A stretch of DNA of 15,344 nucleotides, taken from contig JAHHTF010000017.1 of NCBI GenBank assembly GCA_020024775.1, forward strand, positions 1 to 15,344. Direction: 5' to 3'. Source of the stretch: Ureaplasma sp. Its GTDB lineage: Bacteria; Bacillota_I; Bacilli_A; Mycoplasmatales; Mycoplasmoidaceae. The first letter of the stretch is position 1; each line of letters begins with the position of its first letter. The notes under the pieces were generated by a model that worked only from the letters and a program-made list of their open reading frames with translations, did not search any database and was not told the DNA's origin. Shown here piece by piece: positions 1 through 8,969 of the stretch. The position numbers and the translations under genes are program-made.

Positions 1-1779
<1,779 letters not shown>

Positions 1780-1827
1780 TATGAATCTTATTAGAAAGAG
1801 ATATTTAGTTTACAATGGACTATCTAA

Positions 1828-1941
1828 TTTGTGCGGTAACGATACTATTGTGGAAATACCCGTTCCCATCTCGAACACGGAAGTCAAGCACAATGAGGCC
1901 GAAGGTAGCCGAAAGGTGAGAATAGGAAATTGTCGCGCAAT
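1828..1941 (+). rRNA. rrf: 5S ribosomal RNA
   Basis: 5S rRNA lies about 48 bases after the 23S end, the usual 23S-5S order. The conserved core CCCGTTCCCATCTCGAACAC followed by GGAAGT is at about 1860-1885. The ends pair to form helix I: TTGTGCG (1829-1835) with CGCGCAA (1934-1940), including one G-U pair. The length of about 114 bases is in the mollicute range. The boundaries are inferred from the terminal helix and may shift by 1-3 bases. Confidence 0.95.
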
Positions 1942-1955
1942 ACAAATGTATCAGG

Positions 1956-1983
1956 AACCCACCACAGTGTGGGTTTTTGTTTT
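1956..1983 (+). terminator. Rho-independent terminator of the rRNA operon
   Basis: A 7-bp stem AACCCAC (1956-1962) / GTGGGTT (1969-1975) with a 6-base loop is followed by a T-rich tail. It lies just after 5S and ends only about 24 bases before the rpmE start. Confidence 0.85.
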
Positions 1984-2006
1984 CAAGAAACAATAAGGAG
2001 AAAATT

Positions 2007-2282
2007 ATGGATAAAAAATTAGGAACTTGTACATATACATGTGCATCATGTGGATCTAAATTCGAAATTCTTTCTACAAAAACAAACCCTATCACTGTTG
2101 ATGTTTGTTCAGGATGCCACCCTTTCTATGTAGGTAATACATCTAACACTACATTAAGAGGTAGAGTTGAAAAATTAGCTAACAAATTTGCAGCAGCTAA
2201 ATCAACTGATACAAAAAAAGAAGCTAAAAAAGAAACTAAGAAAAAATCAAACCAAAAAGTTGGTGGATTAGAAATTTTATAA
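2007..2282 (+). CDS. rpmE: 50S ribosomal protein L31 (zinc-binding type)
   Basis: Protein of the large ribosomal subunit, 91 residues. The start at 2007 is chosen because AAGGAG (1995-2000) sits 6 bases upstream; an in-frame ATG at 1977 falls inside the rRNA terminator tail and would add a non-conserved extension. The protein shows the zinc-type L31 cysteines C12 and C15 and the signature CSGCHPFYVG, followed by a basic, Lys-rich C-terminal tail (KKEAKKETKKK) longer than in many bacterial L31 proteins. It is followed by its own terminator. A small inverted repeat, TTGTTT (1977-1982) / AAACAA (1988-1993), lies in the leader between the rRNA terminator and the ribosome binding site; whether it regulates anything is unknown. 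The family assignment is secure. Confidence 0.95.
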   Translation: MDKKLGTCTYTCASCGSKFEILSTKTNPITVDVCSGCHPFYVGNTSNTTLRGRVEKLANKFAAAKSTDTKKEAKKETKKKSNQKVGGLEIL

Positions 2283-2284
2283 TA

Positions 2285-2323
2285 ATATCAAAGACTCCAC
2301 AAAAAGTGGAGTTTTATTGATAT
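2285..2323 (+). terminator. Rho-independent terminator after rpmE, with extended stem reaching the ktrB ATG
   Basis: Core stem ACTCCAC (2294-2300) / GTGGAGT (2306-2312) with loop AAAAA, then TTTTATT. A second outer pairing, ATATCAA (2285-2291) with TTGATAT (2317-2323), extends the structure across a small bulge. The outer arm overlaps the first possible ATG of the next gene at 2322. Confidence 0.85.
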
Positions 2324-4034
2324 GGTGCTAAATATGAAATATAACAATTACTTTAAAGGAAATACTAAAGCAAAAAAGATTCTTTATAAGATCTTTGTTG
2401 GAGATACGATTCCCAAGAAATTATTCTTGTTCTATTTGTATGCAATTTTATTAGGGGTGATTTTATTATCGCTTCCAATATCATTAACAAATATCCATGA
2501 GTATGTTAAATATGATATGGATGGGAATAAAGAAGCTTATACTTTTGTAGATATCTTGTTTACCTCGATATCTGCATTCTCAGATACTGGACTATCCACA
2601 ATGAATGTTGGAGCAACCTACAATGGATTTGGAGAGGTTGTTATCCTTTTATTAGTCCAAGTCGGGGGATTGGGGTTATTTACCATCTACTGGGTCTTTT
2701 GGAACTTTATACTAAATAGTTATTGGTATAAAAAGAAAAAGAATCTGAGTATGTATAAAGAACAAGAGGTTAGGTTTTCAACATCCTTGTTATTATCTTC
2801 TGAAAGAGGGAATACAAAACTTGGGTTAACCAAAGATACCATTAAAAAAGCAGTAATCTTTATATTTGCTGTTGAATTAATCTTTTGGGTTTTATACACC
2901 ATCTTTTTTGCAACATATAAAGCTCATGAACAAATCTCTGTAATTGAGCAGGTTAATAACCTTGATGCAGTCAAAGAATATGGTTCATTAACAATTAATG
3001 ATCCAAATAAATTAGTTGATTGTTATCATTCACCTAAAGCAATTTGAGTTGGATTATTCCACTCTATTTCAACAATTAATAATGCAGGATTTGATATTAT
3101 TTCAAATAACTCATTAGCACCATATAGAAATGGTGTTGGTACTATTTTATTATTCATGACAATGATGCAAATTATTATTGGAGGGATTGGATATCCAGTA
3201 ATCTATGACATCATTATGAAAATCTCAGCATCAATTAAAAAACAACCATATAAGTTGTCTAATTTTTCTAAGATATGTTTAATCTCTTATTTTGTTTTAT
3301 TGATAGTCGGATTCTTCTTCTTGCTGGGATTTGAGCTCGGTTTGCAAACCGGGATTGTAAGTAAGGTGTTAGAACCTGACCCCAAATTAAATCTAACAGC
3401 AAATGAGATACATAATCTCCAATTGTATTTTGGGCAAGACAAAGGATGGAACATCTTTAGTAATATCTTGTTTAATACAGTATCGTCTAGATCAGCTGGT
3501 TTTGCTACAATGTCACAATCAGATTTATCTGATGCTAGTAAGTGAATTGTTTTATTATTAATGTTTGTGGGTTGTTCGCCATCATCAACTGGTGGGGGAA
3601 TCAGAACCACAACATTAGCAGTTATCTTCTTATTGATTAGATCTAAAGTAAGAGGATGAAAACAAACAATTGTATTTAAAAGATCTTTATCAAAATCATT
3701 AATTATTGATGCACTATTAATTGGGTTTATTGCAATTAGTTTAGTAATTGGATTATCAATTATTGTTTATCCGTTCTGAGAAAAGCAAGGATTTGTGATT
3801 ACTGATTTAATCTTTGAGTTCTCATCTGCTTTTGGTACTGTTGGATTATCATCAGGGGTATTAGGTTCAACCATTAGTGATATGACTAGTGCCAAAACAG
3901 TCATTACTTGTTTATTATTATGTATCGTAATGATTGTTGGTCAATTAGGTATTCCATCAACCATTTTAGCGTTTAAACGAGATTTAATTAAAAACAATCA
4001 AATATATTACCCAACAGAAGATATTAGGTTATAA
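2322..4034 (+). CDS. ktrB: KtrB/TrkH-family potassium transporter, membrane subunit
   Basis: Integral membrane K+ translocating subunit; in the KtrAB/TrkAH family it works with a cytoplasmic nucleotide-binding KtrA/TrkA subunit. The frame runs 570 residues when TGA is read as Trp (for example W242, W408). Four pore loops carry the filter glycines: SDTGLS (G90), INNAGFD (G256), RSAGFAT (G393) and GTVGLSSG (G508). The gate-region motif GCSPSSTGGGIRTTT follows the third pore loop. Many hydrophobic segments lie between, and a hydrophilic stretch of about 40 residues at 203-240 looks like an extra loop. Start is uncertain: ATG 2322 lies in the rpmE terminator stem and neither it nor ATG 2334 has a clear Shine-Dalgarno site. 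No KtrA partner gene is in the window. Family assignment is secure; ion specificity follows from the family. Confidence 0.9.
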
Positions 4035-4045
4035 TTTATATAATT

Positions 4046-5776
4046 ATGATGAGTGATAGTTTATATGAAATTGATAAATTGATAAAAACACTAAGTATCG
4101 TTAACACCGATACTGTGTTTTTGCATGATGTACCTCATGATGAAGAAGAACATGTATTAAATACTTTAATGTATTGTGCTATTGATAAGAAGTTATTACC
4201 ATCTTGAACATCAGTTTCTTATCCAAGTGTATCTGATTCAGTAATTAATATTCAAAATATTATTTTAGAAAACATTTCAGATGCAGCTTTGGAAGAAAAA
4301 CAAGAGCATGCATTGAACTATAAAAAGAAAATAATTGCTCCAAGGATTAGAAGAAAAATTGATGAAATTTCTACAATCAAAACAAGAGAATTAAGACAAA
4401 CTAAAACAAAATCTAAAAACTTAATTCTACCTGTTTTATCAACTGTTTCATCGTTTGGGATTGCACTTGGTGTTCCTTTATTCTCAGCATTATTGTTTAG
4501 ACAAGCATCAATTATTGAAGGGATTAATGGCCAAGGATCATTAGGGGTTGTATTCTTCTTTTCGATGATTGGTATTGCAATTACATTAATCTCATTAGCT
4601 GTATTTAGTACAATTAGTATTTTGGCTTTAACAGTTATTAAAAACAAAAAAGAACTAATTGCCGATTCAGTATCAACTGAGTTTCATAAGATTATTAAAA
4701 AATATTTTTATCTTGAAACAGATAATATTAGTGCAAAAGAAAAGAAACGGAAGATAATGATATCCCGGAGATTTGTTTTCTTTTATACTCAAATAGATGA
4801 AAATCATCCATCATATTTAGAATTTTTATCATTATTAAATATTATTCAAGAATTAGGTTCTAAATCATTTTTAATCTTTAACAAAAGAATTAATCCAGAT
4901 GACAGAAACCTATACAAAAATGAATTAGATAAAGCTAAAGTTGATTATGTTAACTTTGGTAAATATAAAACCAACATGAATACAAAACAAATTACTAACT
5001 TTATTTTGTATCAAATTACATTATTAACAGGTTTATCTTCAAGAACATTATTAAACAAATATAAACTATTCACAAACTCTTTATATCGCTTCTTAGATGA
5101 ATCTAGCTCTAATATGCACGTATTGTGATTATTGTATAATATGAAGAAAATGATTGGTTCTGATGTTAGTATTACCATTAACAAACAATCAATTAAATAT
5201 TTTGAACATTTATTTACAATATGTGTTTTAAAAAGTTTAAACCATGAACTATTTAAACAAATTATTGAATCATTGTCAAACAATGGTTTAATCTCTGAAG
5301 AAGTGAAGAAAAACTATTTGTTCCAAACATTAAATGTGGAACAAGTGTTCAAAGAAAACATGCATGTGTATCGTAGTGAATCATTGTACTTTAGATTACT
5401 TGAATTATCAAGTTATGATCTAAATTTAAAATCAATGATTAAATCTAATTTATTTAAACCATTTGCTGTTTTAGATAAATCAAAATGAGAAACAGAAGTT
5501 AATGCTTCGATGAACTCAAAAGGATATACATTATCTGATTCTATTGTGATTGAACCATTTGACTTGGTTTGAACAGCTGAAGATAACAAAGAAGTTGTTG
5601 CTAAATATATCTTTGATATTTCAGAAGACTTTGATGTATTAGCATCAATGAAAGAACTATTAGTGAAAGCTAAGAGTAAGAAAATTAATTACGTTATTTT
5701 CAATTTATATGAACATACTTTAAAATTCCAATTAATTGATAAGGAATATGAACTAATTGTCGATTTCTTGTTCTAA
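4046..5776 (+). CDS. Unrecognised membrane protein with two central transmembrane helices
   Basis: I do not recognise this family. The frame gives 576 residues after reading TGA as Trp at several sites (for example 5126-5128, 5486-5488). Residues 1-120 are soluble and end in a basic stretch (RIRRKIDE, KTRELRQTKTKSK). Two strongly hydrophobic helices follow at about 126-151 and 167-198, then about 375 residues of mixed hydrophilic sequence without a motif I can name. The final part (about 480-576) has alternating hydrophobic and charged residues suggesting a compact alpha/beta domain. The start is ATG 4046 or the adjacent ATG 4049; there is no Shine-Dalgarno site but TATAAT at 4039-4044 lies just upstream, so a leaderless message is possible. 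It lies 11 bases after ktrB and 19 bases before ffh, suggesting co-transcription. CGG arginine codons, rare in such AT-rich genomes, occur twice near 4747-4767. Confidence 0.8.
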
Positions 5777-5795
5777 AAAGAAAGGACCATAACAT

Positions 5796-7121
5796 ATGCT
5801 TAAAGCTATGATTACTAATATCATTGCTAAAAGAATGGCAAAGAAATTAAAAAATGCCACTATTACAGAAGATGATATTAAAGATGTACTTCGTGAAATT
5901 AGAATTACATTATTAGATGCCGATGTTAACTTAGGTGTTACAAAAGATTTCATCAATGCAATCAAAACCAAAACAGTTGGTCAAGTAGTTGACAAAGGTG
6001 TTACACCAGGTGATTTTGTACTAAGTGTTATTAAAGAAGAATTAGTTAGAATCTTAGGAAGCAATCCTCAACACATTAATCATGAAAAGAAACAAATGAG
6101 AATTATGTTGGTTGGGTTACAAGGTTCTGGTAAGACTACAACTTGTGGTAAGATTGCGAACTTCTATAAAACAAAATACAATAAAAAACCTTTATTAGTA
6201 GCTTGTGATATTTATCGTCCAGCTGCCATTGATCAATTAAGAACATTAGCTAAAGATACTCAAGTTGACTTTATTGAAAAAGGAACACAAAACCCAAGAG
6301 CAACAGTTGCTGAGGCTTTAGAGTTTGCAGATAATAATGATAACAACTTAGTAATTGTGGATACTGCAGGGCGTTTACAAACTAATGTAGAATTAATGGA
6401 AGAATTAGTTGATGTTAAAAAAGCACTAAACCCTGATGAAATTATTTTAGTAGTTGATGCGATGTCGGGTCAAGATATTACTGCAGTTGCTAAAGAATTT
6501 AATGAATGATTAAAACTAACTGGTATTATTATTACTAAATTAGATTCAGATGCAAAAGCAGGGGCTGCATTATCGTTAACATCACTATTAAATGTTCCAA
6601 TTAAGTTTACAGGGACTGGGGAAAAAATTGGTTCATTAGATTTATTTTATCCAGAACGTATGGCAGATAGAATTTTAGGTTTAGGTGATATTATTACCTT
6701 AGCTGAAAAAACTATCGAAGACGTGGATGAAAAACAAATAAAAAACACATTCACAAGAATGATCTCAGGTAAATTCGATTTAGAAGACATGATGAGAAAC
6801 ATGGAAAGAATGCAAAAGATGGGTCCCTTAGGAAGTATCATGGGAATGATTCCAATGGGTCAAAACATTTCTTCTGAAAAGATTGAACAAGCAGAATCTA
6901 AGATTGAAATCTGAAAAGTCCTATTAACATCAATGACTCGTAAAGAACGTAGAGATCCTAAACTATTTAAAAAACAACCCAACCGTAAGGTTAGAGTTGT
7001 TAAGGGTTCAGGAAGAAGTATGGATGAATTAAACAAGTTGTTAAAACAATGAGAACAAGGACGTGAAAGAATGGTCGAAGTTGGTAAGAAACTTCAACGT
7101 GGTGAAAACCCTTTCAAGTAA
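5796..7121 (+). CDS. ffh: Signal recognition particle GTPase Ffh (SRP54)
   Basis: Ffh binds signal peptides of nascent membrane and secreted proteins and, with SRP RNA and the receptor FtsY, delivers ribosomes to the translocon. The protein has 441 residues, normal for the family, with TGA read as Trp at three or more sites (for example 6507-6509, 6912-6914). Order: N domain (about 1-95), G domain with P-loop GLQGSGKTTT (107-116), DTAGRL (189-194) and TKLD (247-250), then the Met-rich M domain with RMQKMGPLGSIMGMIPMG and the helix GRSMDELNKLLKQ. The start ATG 5796 has AAAGGA about 10 bases upstream. It follows the unknown membrane gene by 19 bases and ends at a clear terminator. The SRP RNA gene was not found in the window. 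Confidence 0.97.
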
Positions 7122-7132
7122 TATTAATAATG

Positions 7133-7166
7133 AAAATCTATTGGAATACACCAATAGATTTTTTTT
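7133..7166 (+). terminator. Terminator between ffh and convergent tRNA-Gly, probably bidirectional
   Basis: An 11-bp stem AAATCTATTGG (7134-7144) / CCAATAGATTT (7151-7161) with a 6-base loop and a run of eight T on + (7159-7166). Read on minus, the same hairpin is followed by TTTTCATTATT, so it may also end tRNA-Gly transcription. Confidence 0.88.
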
Positions 7167-7173
7167 AATAAAA

Positions 7174-7247
7174 TGGAGCAGATGACGGGAATCGAACCCG
7201 CGTCTCGACCTTGGCAAGGTTGCGTTCTACCATTGAACTACATCTGC
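7174..7247 (-). tRNA. tRNA-Gly (anticodon GCC)
   Basis: A complete cloverleaf on minus: acceptor stem GCAGATG / CATCTGC, D stem GTTC / GAAC, anticodon loop TTGCCAA with anticodon GCC (plus-strand 7213-7215), T arm CGGGTTCGATTCCCG, and encoded CCA at the 3' end (7174-7176). It reads GGC and GGU codons. The anticodon stem is CAACC / GGTCG, giving an A-C mismatch at the second pair (positions 28-42). It is convergent with ffh and its upstream side faces the insertion sequence. No convincing promoter was identified. Confidence 0.95.
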
Positions 7248-7292
7248 AATAAGCACATATAAAATAATATCAAATTATTACTAAATTGCTGA

Positions 7293-7300
7293 AAAATAAT
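7293..7300 (+). repeat. Target-site duplication, left copy
   Basis: AAAATAAT directly abuts the left inverted repeat of the insertion sequence and is identical to 8760-8767. Confidence 0.9.
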
Positions 7301-7326
7301 GGGAGTGGTTCAATTTTTGTGTAAAT
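7301..7326 (+). repeat. IS left terminal inverted repeat
   Basis: Begins GGGAGTGGTTC and ends TTTTGTGTAAAT. It matches the reverse complement of 8734-8759 at 22 of 26 positions; mismatches are at positions 5, 12, 14 and 15. Confidence 0.9.
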
Positions 7327-7383
7327 ATTTAAACACTTAAATTGATATCCTATAAAAATATAATATAATAAATATCGAAGCTT

Positions 7384-8712
7384 TTAGAATATTATATTTC
7401 TATGGATGGTTTTATTAACCATTTTAGAAATGATTATTGAATTGAATAAGGATTGTTCTGTGTGGAATAATCCTTTTCATTTCTTAACCAATTTTAGAAC
7501 TCTGTTGTAACTTTCAACCATGTTGCTTGTATAAATGAATTTTCTTGTTTCATAAGGGAATTCTTGGAATGTTAACAAGTCATACAATGAATTAATTAGT
7601 GCATTAACAATTGCTTTACTTTTGAATCTGAGTTTGTTTGCAATATCATAAATGATCTTCTGAGCTTCTTCTTGAGTAGATGTATATTTGATTTTTGAAA
7701 ATTCATATTCAATCATTTTCTTATCTCATCCAGATGCTTTATTTGTAAGTTGTCTCTTAGTGTGGATGAAACACTTTTGGTATTTGAAATCATTTCCAAA
7801 TACATTTCTTGCACCTTTTATAATTGCAGGATGATGGTCTGATGTTAATACCTTAAAATTCTTTAATCCTTTATCATAGATGTCTTGGAAAAATTCGGTG
7901 TAATTGAATTCATCTTCTTTATCAACTATCTTAAATCCTAAATCAATTTTCTCTTTAGTTTTGAAGTTTATTCCATAAGCTTGAAGAATACAAACAGATT
8001 TAATTGTTCTTGGATAAAACTCATTATTATGCATGAAATATGATACTTTTGAATAAGTTCCATCTACAATGATTTGATCAACTTCAGTTGGAATACTTGA
8101 AGATTCATATTTTAATTTCATTGCATTCGCATAGTGGTTATAAACCTTCGTTATGAATTGTCTACCAATCCTTAAACCTCTTTCTTTGAAGTAGTCTGCA
8201 ATCTTTCTAATTGACATTGAACCTAATAAAGAAATAATTGTTTTGATGGTTTCGGCAGTTGCACAAAGATATTTACAAAACATTTTTGATTTAAATAAAT
8301 TCTCTCTATCTCTTGGACAATTAACAATGAATTGTTTATCTCCAAACACAATCCTTTTTGGATAAGTTCCATTCTTAATTAATCTCTTTCCTTCTTTTCT
8401 CAATTCATTATCAAATTCTTCAAATTCTTGTCTTAATTTTTGCTCAAAGATTTCTTTAATCTGTTCAGCTGTTTCTTGATCCATTTCTTTGATGTCCAAG
8501 ATTTCAAGAACATCCTTTGTTCTATCCTTGAAATCCAGATTAGGGATGTTAGCCATATATACCTCCTTAATTAATTTACAGAAATTTTCTATTCCTAATT
8601 CATACAACAATCCAAATCATTTCTTGTCTATCCAAGTAATAATTCTATTTATTTTTGAATTCAAAATACAAAATAGTTTTTCAACTAAATTTAATTCTCC
8701 TATAGACTGCAT
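7384..8712 (-). CDS. IS256/Mutator-family DDE transposase
   Basis: Cuts and joins the element ends by the DDE mechanism. The frame runs 442 residues from ATG 8712 to TAA 7386-7384, with TGA read as Trp at several sites including 7726-7728 and 7477-7479; read with the standard code it would look broken. Catalytic residues fit the family: D217 in IIVDGTY, D292 in TSDHHPAI and E400 in NMVESYNR, spaced 75 and 108 apart. The family C-x2-H motif is C314-H317 (KCFIH). The tail VLKLVKKWKGLFHTEQSLF resembles the usual Mutator C-terminus. Start ATG 8712 has AAAGGAGG 10 bases upstream; a second in-frame ATG at 8556 has an even better placed AAGGAGG, so a shorter 390-residue product (residues 53-442) may also be made. 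N-terminal residues of Mutator transposases commonly bind the element ends (family knowledge). Confidence 0.93.
7448..7481 (+). terminator. Possible + strand terminator inside the IS
   Basis: An 11-bp stem AAGGATTGTTC (7448-7458) / GAATAATCCTT (7465-7475) with one G-U pair and a 6-base loop, followed on + by TTCATTTCTT. It lies within the transposase coding region but on the opposite strand, where it could stop transcription entering from the left. The T-tail is interrupted, so termination is unproven. Confidence 0.4.
8561..8567 (-). promoter_or_regulatory. Internal Shine-Dalgarno before an in-frame ATG of the transposase
   Basis: On minus, TAAGGAGG stands 5 bases before ATG 8556, an ideal spacing, yet the coding frame already runs through it from ATG 8712. 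This is either the true start or a second initiation site giving a protein lacking the first 52 residues. Confidence 0.55.
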
Positions 8713-8722
8713 GAAAAAAGTT

Positions 8723-8730
8723 CCTCCTTT
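8723..8730 (-). promoter_or_regulatory. Shine-Dalgarno of the full-length transposase, next to a small hairpin
   Basis: On minus, AAAGGAGG lies 10 bases before ATG 8712. Its first bases are part of the arm CACAAA (minus; plus 8728-8733) that pairs with TTTGTG (plus 8739-8744) inside the terminal repeat. Confidence 0.6.
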
Positions 8731-8733
8731 GTG

Positions 8734-8759
8734 ATTTACACAAACTTGGAACCAATCCC
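8734..8759 (-). repeat. IS right terminal inverted repeat
   Basis: Read on minus it begins GGGATTGGTTCC and ends TTTGTGTAAAT, matching the left terminal repeat at 22 of 26 positions. It is the transposase-proximal end. Confidence 0.9.
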
Positions 8760-8767
8760 AAAATAAT
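8760..8767 (+). repeat. Target-site duplication, right copy
   Basis: AAAATAAT, identical to 7293-7300, directly follows the right terminal inverted repeat. Confidence 0.9.
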
Positions 8768-8776
8768 TTAGCATTG

Positions 8777-8782
8777 TATAAT
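8777..8782 (+). promoter_or_regulatory. -10 box TATAAT of a candidate small RNA
   Basis: A perfect TATAAT lies 9 bases beyond the right target duplication. In the sequence reconstructed without the IS, TTGCTG (7286-7291) stands 18 bases upstream as a plausible -35 element. The insertion now separates the two. Confidence 0.55.
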
Positions 8783-8825
8783 ATTAATAATCGATAGTGT
8801 TAGTTATTATGTAGCATTATCACGG

Positions 8826-8862
8826 GTTGTAAACATTCAATGAGTCGCAAACATTCATTGTA
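8826..8862 (+). repeat. Imperfect tandem repeat, 18-base period
   Basis: GTTGTAAACATTCAATGA (8826-8843) is followed directly by GTCGCAAACATTCATTGT (8844-8861), 14 of 18 identical. The same bases also form the stems of the candidate RNA. Confidence 0.6.
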
Positions 8863-8874
8863 GCTTTGCAACAG

Positions 8875-8902
8875 CCTCTTCCTAATTGGGAGAGGTTTTT
8901 TT
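8875..8902 (+). terminator. Rho-independent terminator before the first lipoprotein gene
   Basis: An 8-bp stem CCTCTTCC (8875-8882) / GGGAGAGG (8888-8895) with a 5-base loop and seven T. It has no protein-coding gene upstream on +, which is the main argument for a transcribed small RNA there. Confidence 0.9.
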
Positions 8903-8957
8903 CATACAATTGGAATGAATATATTTTTTGATGTACAAAATATAGTCATTAATTTTA

Positions 8958-8963
8958 TATAAT
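8958..8963 (+). promoter_or_regulatory. -10 box of the first lipoprotein gene; predicts a leaderless mRNA
   Basis: A perfect TATAAT ends 6 bases before ATG 8970, which would place transcription initiation at or next to the start codon. No Shine-Dalgarno site is present. No clear -35 element is seen at 16-18 bases. Confidence 0.55.
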
Positions 8964-8969
8964 TATTAT

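Larger units (their letters stand above)
7301..8759 (-). mobile_element. Complete IS256/Mutator-family insertion sequence, 1459 bp
   Basis: Boundaries are defined by imperfect 26-bp terminal inverted repeats (7301-7326 and 8734-8759, 22 of 26 identical) and a perfect 8-bp direct repeat AAAATAAT on both flanks. An 8-9 bp duplication and a roughly 1.3-1.5 kb length with a single transposase gene fit the IS256 family. The transposase frame spans 7384-8712 without interruption once TGA is read as Trp, so the element looks potentially active and recently inserted. It lies between the tRNA-Gly gene and a candidate small RNA promoter. I cannot name the IS. Confidence 0.92.
8789..8902 (+). ncRNA. Candidate small structured RNA
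   Basis: About 114 bases lie between a TATAAT box and a strong terminator and contain no usable reading frame. The distal half folds into a two-tier hairpin: outer stem GTTGTAAA (8826-8833) with TTTGCAAC (8865-8872), inner stem CAATGA (8838-8843) with TCATTG (8855-8860). The terminator follows 2 bases later. No SRP RNA, tmRNA, RNase P or riboswitch signature was recognised. The 5' end is inferred from the -10 position. It could instead be the leftover leader of a unit disrupted by the insertion. Confidence 0.4.

Noticed and set aside
1781..2095. Reading frames over 5S rRNA on both strands
   Set aside because: They overlap the 5S gene and its terminator; the encoded peptides have no protein-like features.
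2322..7121. ktrB, the unknown membrane gene and ffh as strings of pseudogene fragments
   Set aside because: All breaks are TGA codons in a constant frame, at sites fitting Trp; code 4 restores normal-length proteins.
8489..8734. Plus-strand frame of 81 codons over the IS
   Set aside because: It is antisense to the transposase and crosses the coding start; no independent support.
8789..8902. SRP (4.5S) RNA gene near ffh
   Set aside because: The conserved tetraloop region GGAAGGAAGCAGC expected in SRP RNA is absent from this segment and I did not see it elsewhere in the window.
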